From: Sedimentisphaerales bacterium
Lineage (GTDB): Bacteria; Planctomycetota; Phycisphaerae; Sedimentisphaerales; SM23-30
DNA length: 58,329 nt
Assembly: GCA_016934515.1 (NCBI GenBank)
Contig: JAFGSR010000115.1
Coordinates: 1 to 58,329 of the forward strand
Direction: 5' to 3'
Made by a program: the position numbers and the translations under genes. The notes beneath the pieces are model-generated. The model made no database searches and was not told the origin of the DNA. It saw nothing but the letters and a program-made list of their open reading frames with translations. Positions 8,801 to 17,003 of this stretch are shown in pieces; the stretch's first letter is position 1; each line of letters begins with the position of its first letter.

Positions 8801-10001
8801 AACCAGTGCCCCGCTTTATAAAAACGGTCGCTTGTTTGTTTCGGGAATTGACTACATCGCCGCAGTGGATGCTTACAACGGTACAGTGCTTTGGGAAAAC
8901 GATGTTCCGCAATCGTTACGCACCGCCGCGTTTAAAAGCAGCAGCAACATGGCACTTGCTGATGATACCCTTTATGTCGCGGCGGCGGATGCCTGCCTTG
9001 CATTTAATACCACAGACGGTGAAACTATCGCTCGATACCATCTTCCAGGCTCTGACCAGCCATCACCTGGTGAATGGGCTTATGTAGCCTGTGTCAATGG
9101 AATACTGCTGGGCACCTCGACCAAGGCAGGTTCGTTATTCAAGATACCCAAAGAGAATATTGAATATATCTGGATGAATGACCAACCCATTGTAACCAGC
9201 GAAGAGTTGTTTGCTTTTGAGACCGGTCAGGATACACCAAGCTGGAATTATTCAGCCCGTGGTGCCGGCGCAATCATCACCCCCACACTTGCAGTTTTAG
9301 ATGGGCGGGTTTTCTTCGTACAGAGCGACAATATCAAAACACTCGAGGGACCTGACAACCGTTCACTCCTGACAGAATTGCTCGGTCATGGCGCATCGCT
9401 CATGGCCCTGGAATTGAAGACCGGCGAAAAACTCTGGCAGCAAAGCGTCGATCTAAAGAACATGCACCAGATCATCTATCTCAGCGCCAGTAACGGCACC
9501 CTTCTGATCAGCGGTTCATTCTATCCACAGATCGACGGCCGGCAACGCCTGCGCTATGAGCTGGTAGCCTTTGACGCAAAAACCGGCGAGGAACTCTGGC
9601 GCAATATTTATAAGCCCGATTACGATCATGTTTTAACTGGCGATCACGGTGAACAGGTGCAACACCCGGCAATTGTCGGTAACATTGTGTATGGGCCGGG
9701 ATTTGCATGCACACTTAAGACCGGAGAGCCCTATGAAGGCTGGATCTGGCATAAAAGCCACAAATGCACCCCGTTATCAACATCGTTACATTGTGCCTTT
9801 AGCCGCTATACCGCCGCGAAACTGTCGTTTCGTTTCGATCTCGATAATGGAAAACCGACAGCATTAACCTACGCCTCACGCCCGGGTTGCTGGATCAGCA
9901 TCATCCCCGCCGGCGGCTTGGTCCTCATCCCCGAAAGCAGTTCCGGCTGCACCTGCGAATACTCAATACAAACCTCACTCGCCCTGCATCCCATTTTTTA
10001 A
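5823..10001 (+). CDS. Giant exported protein: NPCBM domain, PQQ-type propeller, degenerate methyltransferase fold, second propeller
   Basis: Started at ATG 5823, which has GGAG upstream and opens a signal peptide (MKSFKSLLPCVISMVWICPV), the protein has 1392 residues. Residues about 60-190 resemble an NPCBM carbohydrate-binding domain (GYDNKPLKIAEKTFQHGFLA). A helical stretch follows, then a first beta-propeller at about 425-770 with repeated WxG/DASSGKLIWK-like blades. A class I methyltransferase-like domain spans about 812-925, and a second propeller runs from about 943 to the end. The motif I glycine cluster of the methyltransferase part is eroded (VLNADQGRL), so catalysis is doubtful. The genes at 26008 and 28189 encode relatives of its second and first halves as separate proteins. 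A role in binding or processing glycans at the cell surface is inferred. Confidence 0.82.
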   Translation: MKSFKSLLPCVISMVWICPVGAITYQRQDTWGDTVWAVREGVQAYNEQVKFKPFHSELLQTGQAPQKVVLPLHGVRKIALIARRTSGTSYSHATWGDGVLKSADGSSKLLAEFRPVYAKIGKGKLLTDQGYDNKPLKIAEKTFQHGFLAHTNSKLIFEFDSAYDYLEIYIGINNTAAPGGGAKFDIEDASVDFVALWNKLSEEFPAECIRAQQDIGRERCLVLHDPDKPFEFGAGDFEALIEDLRPNDLTTRRQLDEILTRADSASRCKALLNAYSRATQKALQVFAVRQSIKSEQPDLARMTKPQRLNADELHKLLSYLADSDKSRRIKSQLNRLETALSKIEITRVNGGREAAGELQRVTTALNELGEALSRERGWPTFRSDVIRSSISRQQLNFPLYKQWVHTPNLPPSPAWPAPAARNFTAGSGLLSPTQTYDRAYHVVGSGERLYYASSSDDTAYCIDADNGQLIWRFTAEGPMRLAPTLDKDKLYVGSDDGYLYCLDASSGKLIWKVLGGPNLSRFCGNGRMISRWPVRCGIVVEEGVVYFTAGVFPSLGVYLCAVNDKDGSEIWKSKCNFVPQGYMLASPNRLFIPTGRTPFRMVNKADGSKPIKLGNSDAWGLDLVGGSFALLVENKLAAGPSEDGQIHLFNTQTTERLIQFYGRQLIVNGEISYILGPDSLMALDRTQYLRENDMKPMWKSECNNGFCMVMAHNMLIVGGDGHLEAFNADSGKLLWRDDSLGRVESLAVCQGRLLVCTNDGRIHCYGAQTAKEPVLFDVASSLQKPFKAFASSNPEMIQAQKRAGKVLAELNSKRGYCLVLNADQGRLVYALAQQSDLRIIGLEPDPKQAARARENLIQAGVYGSDVTIHQGSLEKLSYQDYFANLIIADRPLDAPQASQAKVNLARLLRPCGGVWALENTPEMPSEEGSIKPLTSQKQLLVRSALPGAGEWTHFYADPGNTACSGDARIKDQKMEILWFGRPGPHRMIDRHQKTSAPLYKNGRLFVSGIDYIAAVDAYNGTVLWENDVPQSLRTAAFKSSSNMALADDTLYVAAADACLAFNTTDGETIARYHLPGSDQPSPGEWAYVACVNGILLGTSTKAGSLFKIPKENIEYIWMNDQPIVTSEELFAFETGQDTPSWNYSARGAGAIITPTLAVLDGRVFFVQSDNIKTLEGPDNRSLLTELLGHGASLMALELKTGEKLWQQSVDLKNMHQIIYLSASNGTLLISGSFYPQIDGRQRLRYELVAFDAKTGEELWRNIYKPDYDHVLTGDHGEQVQHPAIVGNIVYGPGFACTLKTGEPYEGWIWHKSHKCTPLSTSLHCAFSRYTAAKLSFRFDLDNGKPTALTYASRPGCWISIIPAGGLVLIPESSSGCTCEYSIQTSLALHPIF

Positions 10002-10038
10002 TTTTAGGTATATTCTTTAGTAAAAAGGAGACCCGTCA

Positions 10039-11586
10039 ATGGCCAAACAACTCAAAAAAACCACCGTTACCGCCAAACTCTTGCCTTTGGCCCAGGTCAG
10101 AGCCGACATGTTAGTCATTGGTTTGTATAAAAATACTAAAAAACTACCCAAGGAGTTTTCCAGCTTGGATTCTGCCGTCGGCCGGGCCATATCCAACCTG
10201 CTTAAACTCGGCGATTTCACCGGTAAAGCCTACGAAACCGCTGTGCTATATACCGCCGGTCAACTGCCCTGCCAACGTATCCTGATAGTCGGCCTTGGCG
10301 AGGAGCATTCTTTGCAGTTAAAAACTTTACGCCAAATCGCCGGCACCGCCGCCCGTACCGCTGATAAACTGGGCACCGCCAAAATCGCCCTGGCTTTGCA
10401 CATTTTATCCAAGAATAAATTTAATCTGAGTGATGTCGGGCAAGCTATTACCGAAGGCGTCATCACCGGCCACTATGACTTTGACGATTATCTGCCTGAC
10501 AAGGGTAAATCGAGGCAAAATAACAATTTGACGGCAACTATTGTCGATACCGAAACGGCGGCCGCCCGCAAATTAAATGCGGGTTGCAAAATCGGAAATA
10601 TCACTGCCCAGGCACAAAACCTCTCCCGGATGATTGCCAATAAACCCGGCAACGAAATCAATCCGTTGACTCTGACACGTGAAGCCAAACGAATTGCCTC
10701 GGAATCGGGGCTGCGTTGTAAAATTTTCGACGATAAACAATTAGCAAAAATGAAAATGAACGCCCTGCTGGCGGTCGGTTCCGGTTCGACCCACAAATCT
10801 CGCCTAATTATGCTCGAATATCTCGGTCGAGGACGTTCCGGCAATACCTCCAAGCCTGATGTGGCTATTGTCGGCAAGGCAATTACCTTCGATACCGGTG
10901 GACTCAATCTCAAACCCTTGACAAAAATGGAATCGCAGAAATATGACAAATCCGGAGGTTGCAATGTCCTGAGTATTTTGGCCGCGGCTGCACAACTTAA
11001 ACTACACCTGCATGTGGTCGGGCTGATCCCCGCTGCGGAAAACATGCTTTCACAGACCAGTTATCGTCCCAGTGATATTATCCGCACCTTCAGCGGAAAA
11101 ACCGTGGAAATATTAAACCCCGATGCGGAAGGGCGCATAATCCTTTGTGACGCATTGTCTTACGCAGCCAAGCTAAAACCAGCGGTCATTATTGATTCAG
11201 CGACTTTAACCGACTCCTGCGTGGTGGCCCTGGGCAGGAATCATGCAGGATTGTTCAGCAATAATCCCACGCTGCAAAATAAGATTGAAACCGCTGCCTT
11301 GACATCTGGTGAACTGGTTTGGCCGATGCCCTGCGGCGAGGATTATCTTGATCAAATGAAAAGTAAAGTGGCAGATTTGAAAAATACCAGCTTGACAAGC
11401 GCCATCGGACGCGAAGGTGGAGCATGTACGGCAGCAGCATTTCTTAGTCAATTTGTCGATGATGTACCTTGGGCTCATATTGATCACGTTGGAATGTCTA
11501 GTACGGACAAGGAAAAGCCCTATTGCACTTCGGGAGCTACCGGTTTTGGTGTGCGCTTGGTTTTGGAATACTTAAGATCTCTATAA
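10039..11586 (+). CDS. pepA: Leucyl aminopeptidase, peptidase family M17
   Basis: The 515-residue protein has the two-domain plan of M17 aminopeptidases. The catalytic half contains VGKAITFDTGGLNLKP (Lys280 and Asp285) and the signature NPDAEGR at 360-366, where most family members have NTDAEGR. These positions supply the dinuclear metal site and the bicarbonate-binding arginine. It is expected to be a cytosolic hexamer that removes N-terminal residues from peptides. AAGGAG sits just ahead of the ATG at 10039. The gene is 37 bases behind the giant propeller protein, so co-transcription is possible though the functions look unrelated. The Thr-to-Pro change in the signature is a small oddity. 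Confidence 0.93.
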   Translation: MAKQLKKTTVTAKLLPLAQVRADMLVIGLYKNTKKLPKEFSSLDSAVGRAISNLLKLGDFTGKAYETAVLYTAGQLPCQRILIVGLGEEHSLQLKTLRQIAGTAARTADKLGTAKIALALHILSKNKFNLSDVGQAITEGVITGHYDFDDYLPDKGKSRQNNNLTATIVDTETAAARKLNAGCKIGNITAQAQNLSRMIANKPGNEINPLTLTREAKRIASESGLRCKIFDDKQLAKMKMNALLAVGSGSTHKSRLIMLEYLGRGRSGNTSKPDVAIVGKAITFDTGGLNLKPLTKMESQKYDKSGGCNVLSILAAAAQLKLHLHVVGLIPAAENMLSQTSYRPSDIIRTFSGKTVEILNPDAEGRIILCDALSYAAKLKPAVIIDSATLTDSCVVALGRNHAGLFSNNPTLQNKIETAALTSGELVWPMPCGEDYLDQMKSKVADLKNTSLTSAIGREGGACTAAAFLSQFVDDVPWAHIDHVGMSSTDKEKPYCTSGATGFGVRLVLEYLRSL

Positions 11587-11671
11587 AACGGTGCAATTAC
11601 GATCTACTATATTTGGTAAACAAATGTTAAGTTTATGAAAAATGAACTTTTTAAATTGGAGTAACTCGATA

Positions 11672-13047
11672 ATGGCCAAACCTTTCTGGTTTTTAGCTAG
11701 CGCACCGGATGCAGAACCAATCACAGATCCGCAGCAAATACAAAAAGACTATCCCTACTGGCGATTCAGGGTTATGTATTCCATGCTTATCGGTTACACC
11801 GGCTTTTACTTTGTCAGAAAAAGCCTTTCTGTTGCAATACCTGTAATAACAGAGGAATTTGACATTTCAAAAGCACATATGGGGTTAGTGCTTACGGTCT
11901 TTGGTTTGACATACGGCGTTTCCAGATGCGCAAACGGCTTTTTAGCAGACCGTTCGAATCCACGTTACTTTATGTCATTAGGACTGATTTGTTCGGCGGT
12001 AGTGAATATCTTATTTGGGCTAAGCAGCGGAATTATTGCTTTCGGCACTTTTTGGATTATTAACGGCTGGTTCCAGGGAATGGGATGGGCACCGTGCAGC
12101 AAAACTCTGGTGAACTGGTTCTCCGCTAAAGAAAGAGGCTTTAAGTTTGCTTTAGCCGGCACCGCTGTTTCTATAGGCGCAGCTTCGGTTATGTTTTTAA
12201 ATGGCTATTTGGTAAAATACCATGGTTGGCAGTATTGTTTTTTTTACCGGCGGGCATAGCTTTTTTGCTGGCTTTATTCATTTTGAACAGATTAAGAGAC
12301 CGCCCGCAATCGCTCGGGCTGCCGCCGGTAGAACAATACCGTGGTGAGGAAGCAGATCTGGGTGATACCGGTCAAGGCAAAAGCCTTTCCTATAAGCAGG
12401 TCGTTAAACAATACATCCTCAAAAATCCAATGTTGTGGATTGTCTGCCTGGCAACTTTCTTTATTTATATCATAAGATATACCGTTCTGGATTGGGGAAC
12501 TGCATTTCTGACAGAAGACAAGGGCATCGATATCATGCAGGCGGCATGGATTATCGGCGGATATGAGTTGGCCGGTATCGCGGGCATGCTCGTAAGCGGA
12601 TGGGCTATGGATAAATTATTCAAGGGATATGGCGGAAGGATATGTGCCATCTACATGCTTTTATGCGCAGTGTTCCTTTTTCTATTCTGGAAATTGTCCG
12701 TCCAATCTGTCATAGCAAACGGCCTATTGCTTTGGGGTACCGGATTTATGATTTATGGTCCGCAGTGTCTAACGGCGGCCATCGCAGCAAATATGGTGCC
12801 TAAACAGGTAGGGGCCGCGGCTGTCGGTCTGACTGGTTTATTCGCCTATCTCAGTACGGTCTTTTCCGGCTGGGGACTTGGAGCAATCGTGGATAACTAC
12901 GGTTGGGATACAGGGCTGTTGATATTAGTTATCTCAGCTATAATCGCTATGATTTTGTTTATTGTTCTCTGGAACAGCAATCCTCATTTGCCCGGATCAC
13001 AGGCACATCAAGACCATCAAAATAAAAGAAACGCTATAAAGACATGA
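11672..13047 (+). pseudogene. OPA-family MFS transporter (GlpT/UhpC-like), interrupted by a frameshift at a T8 run
   Basis: Two overlapping frames encode the two halves of one 12-helix organophosphate:phosphate antiporter. The first runs from ATG 11672, which has GGAG at 11658-11661, to a stop at 12259. The second frame covers the rest to 13047. The frames join at eight T (12238-12245): one extra T would give a continuous reading from HGWQYCFF to LPAGIAFLL. The result would be about 458 residues, normal for the family. YPYWRFRVMYSMLIGYTGFY and the GWFQGMGWAPCSK stretch are typical of the family. Whether this is a real inactivating deletion, a sequencing error or -1 ribosomal slippage is undecided. 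Its substrate would be glycerol-3-phosphate or a sugar phosphate. Confidence 0.82.
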
Positions 13048-13879
13048 TAAACTAGTTGTCTCTGAAAAAGTATAATATTTTCTGCAAGCGTGTTCTTTCA
13101 ACAAAACCGATACGCCAAAACATAAAAATAAGTTTGATTAAAGGCTTGCATTACATTTGACAAAACAAAAAAAAACACAGCTGGGAGGTAATTTACCCCC
13201 CCCCCAGATGAGAATCAAAGGAGTGGTAGATATAAAGTTTTAAAATGTTTAAAGAGTAAGTAACCATTAACTCCGGAGAAGTTTGAGAATTTCCTTGCCG
13301 GTTCCATAAAGCAAGTGTCATTCCCGTTTAACATCGAAAAAACCATGTGAGAATGGTTTATAAAATGAGGTTCTCATCGCAAAAAGTTGGTTAAAAGAGA
13401 AATTTTTAGACAGGATAACATGATTGACTTGATATAAAATCCTGTTAATCAAGGGCTTGCCATCTCTTAAGGTGCTGTTGCAGTTTTTTTGTGTGTTAAT
13501 AGTATTGGCGGCATAAACCTAAGCCGTTTGGGCTGAGTCGTTGGGAAAGGTGATGAAAAAGCAGTAATAGACACATCCCGACACCTTCCATAAACAGAAC
13601 GATTGCGATTGCCAAGTCAGCTATCCTGATTATTCTGTCCGCCGCGTCTGCGACGTCGCCCGCCGTGCTCGCGCCCGCTCGCCGTGCTGGCGCACCGTCG
13701 CAGCAGGTCGCGGCAGGTCGCGACGGGTTATCCTGTCAAATAATATTTATTCAGATAGACAGTATCAAAACAACCAACTTTTTCCGAGTTGATCCTAAAA
13801 TTAATCTGCTTAAGAAATCTAAAAAAAAGTGCCCCCCACGCGTAGCAGGGAGCACTTTTTATTCTAAATATGGTTTAGT
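13048..13879. other. Gene-free interval with low-complexity tract, palindromic repeats and a GC-rich island
   Basis: No credible coding frame is seen in these 832 bases. The interval holds a run of ten C (13196-13205) that is half of an imperfect hairpin with GGGAGGTAA. It also has an ACAGGATAACATGATT...ATCCTGTTAAT inverted element around 13410-13450 with related ATCCTG fragments near 13625 and 13729. A strongly GC-rich patch lies at about 13640-13725 in an otherwise AT-rich setting. It ends in a terminator hairpin serving the minus-strand gene. Confidence 0.6.
13821..13862 (-). terminator. Intrinsic terminator of the minus-strand LamG protein gene
   Basis: Read on the minus strand, AGTGCTCCC and GGGGGCACT pair with one mismatch around a short loop and run into eight T. 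The stop codon of the gene lies about 20 bases upstream. The other side also has a T-rich run, so it may act in both directions. Confidence 0.7.
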
Positions 13880-16846
13880 TTACTGAGTTTTATCAACGCA
13901 GCCAGTTTCATAGGGTTGCGTGCAAACCAACCATTCGGACATGAATTCAGCCATATCAAGCAAGTCAATATAGCAATCCTTATTGAAGTCCATGGGATCG
14001 TAACCCCAACGTCCACATTCATCTTCGAGAACGGTAACGATCAAGTCGTCGATTACAGCATTTTTGAAGTCACCGGTGCTTGACGGAGTGTGTGTAAGCC
14101 GTGCATCACGATCGTCTTCCAGAACTACATCATCTGCAACAGTTACGGTAACCGTTTGCGGAGTACTCCAGTTAGACGTGGTGAAGGTCAGGGTGATAGG
14201 AGTATTAAATCCAGATCCTAAGTTGATTTCTTCGCCATTAGCTTCCGGTGTACCGTTGGGATCAATAGTGATAACCACATTGACTTTCGGATTCATATCA
14301 AGAACTACGGTATATTCATCCGATTCGCCTTCGGGAATGGCCAGAGAGGCCGGATCAAGGGTTACCGTTGGTACATCATCGTCTATGACATTTACATCAA
14401 GATCAAGAAGCAAACCTTCGTAATCGGTATCGGAACTCTGTGAGGAATGGTTGATCGTAACGATGCGAGTACCCTGATAGGAGCTGTCATTAACAGCAGT
14501 AACCGTAACCGTCTGCGGTGTTTCCCAATTAAGCGCAGTGAAAGTTAAGGTTTTACTTACACCAGGACCATTGCCCAGATCCACGTCGTCCATATTGGGA
14601 TCCGCGGTGATTATTACATCGTCGCCAGGCTCGGTGTTGATCTCAATAGTGTAGGTATTGGGGTCGCCACCTTCGGTTACAGCAAATGGGATATACGACG
14701 GAACAATCCGCATTCCCGGCCCACGGGGGACCTCTTCGCCTTCAAGAGCGAGCTTGCCTATATCGAGTGGAGAAAGCGCACGCTTCCAGATGACCACATC
14801 GTCCATTAGGCCGGTGTAGAAATTGGAGGGAACTGGAGCCTCGACGGTGCCATCATACTCCTGGGCTAAGGACCACCGATCATTGGAAATATAGACGGTA
14901 TCGATAGTATGAGTACCGGTATCTTTTCCATCGACATACAAGTGAGCCGTAGTTCCGCTCGATACGTAGGCTATATGATGCCATTGAGCGTCATTGACAG
15001 GCACATTACTATATAACTCATAAGCAGGATTCTCATAAATACACGGTCCAGACGCATCACACTCAATCATCAAGAGGTTGACAAGCGCACCCGTGTGGGT
15101 GGATATAAACGCCGGGGTGCCGGCAACACTGGTGAAGTTAACCCAGAAGCTCCAGGTCATGTTACCCTGCTGACCGGCCATGTCATCGGCCACGGTGTCT
15201 ATGGTAGCGTAATTGGTGCCATCGAAACTCATCGCCTGGCCTGTTTTACCGGTATCGTATGTCGGACCATTCATCGGGGTGCCATCGTTGCCGTTACCGG
15301 AGTAATCCAATATGTCATTGTCAAGGGGCAAGTACATAACCATGTCAACATCCAGCCCGGTGGCGGTTTCATCGTCATCGATAAGTACGGTTACGTCGGG
15401 CAGCGGATAATCAGAGTACCAGCCTCCTCCGCTGACGGCATGGGAAAGCACGGTGGCGTGGTCATCTTCGGCATCGCCGTCGTCATCGGCCTCAATGGTT
15501 ACCGTCTGCGGTGTGGCCCAGTCGCCTGAGGTAAAGGTCAGCGTAAGGGTTGCCCCGGCAGTTCCGCCGTTGAGTTTGACCTCGGCGTTATCCGGAACGA
15601 CAGCGACAGTCATCGGGAAGACATTAGGCTCGGAACCGGTGATTGCTATGGAATAGCTGTCGGTTCTTCCGCCTTCTGCCACCCAGGTCCAGTTGTCCGT
15701 CTCGGTGAGTTCCATTTGGGGTACCTCATCATCGAGAATACTTACCGTAACATCAATCAAGTATGAGTCAGCGTTTGAAAAATCGGGATCGGCGCTGTCC
15801 GTATCGTAAGTAATCATGACGGTGTGGGGAACACTCGGATCATATTCGCCCGGCAGATTCCAGCGGTTATCATCAACCGCGGTAACGGTAACTGTCTGGG
15901 GGGTTGCCCAGTTGGTCGAGGAGAATGTCAGGGTGATAGCCTGGCCCCAATTGCCGCTATTCAATTTGATATCGTTGGGTTCACCGGTACCGGCAGTCGG
16001 CGTCAAAGTAATCATAACGTTCGGGTCCGGCTGTTGGGTGCAGGTTACTACGTAAGAGTCGCTGAGAGGGCCGGTTTCACTGAGATCGATTTGAGCGGCA
16101 CTCGTTTCAATTGCGATCGGCGCTGTTACTGCATTACCTGAAGCTAAAAAGCTAATATATTCCGTGGTAACCACATTATCAAAGACCGCCACATCGTCGA
16201 TCTGGCCGTGCCAGTTGCGGCCGGTGCCGGCCCGGTGGCCGCCCAGAACCCACAAGTCGGTGGCCAAAAGCAGGCCAGTATTAGTCACCGAACCGACAAA
16301 ACCACCATCAAGATAACCGTTAAACACGCCCGTAGAGGAATCATAAGTTACGGCAATGTGATGCCAAGTCTGGTTACCGTCGGCGGAAAACATAAAGTTG
16401 GAGGCACCTGTGCCCGTTTGTGTGTAAACATTTCCCTTGTCGCCAGCAGATTCGCGTAAACCATACGAAGCGGGATAAACGGTTCTGGCGGTATTCGTTG
16501 ACTCAAGGACAAAGTAACGATCGGAGCCGGTGATATCAGCTACATCCAGGTAATACCAAGCTACGTAGGTATAACTGCCTTGGGTGAACGGCGACGCGGA
16601 CTCCACATATTGACTCGAGGCACGGTCGAAGTCAGCCGCACCCGTACCGATCTTCTTATTGCCTGTAGTAATACTGGCACCATTGTAAGACGTGGCATCA
16701 TAGGTGGGATCATCCGCCGTGAAGTCCGTGTCAAAGGTCCAATAGGCCACGAGCCCCGGAGGCGTTCCGTAAGCGGTTCCGGGCAGTGAAAAACAAACTG
16801 CCAACAACAAGATCCCCAATCCGATACTCTTCTTGCACGTTCTCAT
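13880..16846 (-). CDS. Exported multidomain surface protein: two LamG modules, four Ig/Calx-beta-like repeats, C-terminal dockerin-like module
   Basis: The 988-residue protein opens with a signal peptide (MRTCKKSIGLGILLLAVCF). LamG/jellyroll domains lie at about 30-245 and 520-705. Each is followed by two roughly 100-residue beta-sandwich repeats, recognisable by an LTFT..NW.TPQTVTVTA core and ending in a DDD acidic turn. The last 50 residues carry MDFNKDCYIDLLDMAEFM, a single dockerin-like calcium loop followed by a tryptophan. A good ribosome-binding site (AAGGAGT) precedes the ATG. The next gene upstream encodes a paralogue with almost the same leader. It is probably a secreted or surface-attached glycan-binding or adhesion protein; the exact ligand is unknown. 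Confidence 0.85.
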   Translation of the reverse strand: MRTCKKSIGLGILLLAVCFSLPGTAYGTPPGLVAYWTFDTDFTADDPTYDATSYNGASITTGNKKIGTGAADFDRASSQYVESASPFTQGSYTYVAWYYLDVADITGSDRYFVLESTNTARTVYPASYGLRESAGDKGNVYTQTGTGASNFMFSADGNQTWHHIAVTYDSSTGVFNGYLDGGFVGSVTNTGLLLATDLWVLGGHRAGTGRNWHGQIDDVAVFDNVVTTEYISFLASGNAVTAPIAIETSAAQIDLSETGPLSDSYVVTCTQQPDPNVMITLTPTAGTGEPNDIKLNSGNWGQAITLTFSSTNWATPQTVTVTAVDDNRWNLPGEYDPSVPHTVMITYDTDSADPDFSNADSYLIDVTVSILDDEVPQMELTETDNWTWVAEGGRTDSYSIAITGSEPNVFPMTVAVVPDNAEVKLNGGTAGATLTLTFTSGDWATPQTVTIEADDDGDAEDDHATVLSHAVSGGGWYSDYPLPDVTVLIDDDETATGLDVDMVMYLPLDNDILDYSGNGNDGTPMNGPTYDTGKTGQAMSFDGTNYATIDTVADDMAGQQGNMTWSFWVNFTSVAGTPAFISTHTGALVNLLMIECDASGPCIYENPAYELYSNVPVNDAQWHHIAYVSSGTTAHLYVDGKDTGTHTIDTVYISNDRWSLAQEYDGTVEAPVPSNFYTGLMDDVVIWKRALSPLDIGKLALEGEEVPRGPGMRIVPSYIPFAVTEGGDPNTYTIEINTEPGDDVIITADPNMDDVDLGNGPGVSKTLTFTALNWETPQTVTVTAVNDSSYQGTRIVTINHSSQSSDTDYEGLLLDLDVNVIDDDVPTVTLDPASLAIPEGESDEYTVVLDMNPKVNVVITIDPNGTPEANGEEINLGSGFNTPITLTFTTSNWSTPQTVTVTVADDVVLEDDRDARLTHTPSSTGDFKNAVIDDLIVTVLEDECGRWGYDPMDFNKDCYIDLLDMAEFMSEWLVCTQPYETGCVDKTQ

Positions 16847-16953
16847 TGTTCATACTCCTTCTTTTTTTTATCCAGAATTTTCATTTCATTAACTTTTTTT
16901 TATGTAGCGTCCTGACCATCAAGCCACCACTTGTTTTTTTAACTATGTGGTCG

Positions 16954-16982
16954 GCACTCCGGCGGGTAATCCGCCGGAGTGC
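16954..16982 (-). terminator. Perfect 12-bp hairpin between the two LamG protein genes
   Basis: GCACTCCGGCGG and CCGCCGGAGTGC pair perfectly around a five-base loop, 22 bases beyond the stop of the upstream minus-strand gene. No T run follows on that strand, so it is either a rho-independent terminator of unusual form or an RNA-stabilising 3' end. Confidence 0.5.
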
Positions 16983-17003
16983 TGCCACTGAATTAACGCT
17001 TCT

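Noticed and set aside
10488..11045. 185-codon minus-strand frame inside the leucyl aminopeptidase gene
   Set aside because: The plus-strand gene has all M17 motifs; the antisense frame has no recognisable domain or ribosome-binding site.
12226..13047. Second half of the OPA transporter as an independent gene
   Set aside because: It would start in the middle of a transmembrane helix without a ribosome-binding site and continues the first frame exactly if one T is added.
15095..15529. Long open frames on the plus strand opposite the LamG protein gene
   Set aside because: They are mirror frames of a repetitive, GC-balanced coding sequence on the minus strand; no domain, start signal or independent codon use supports them.
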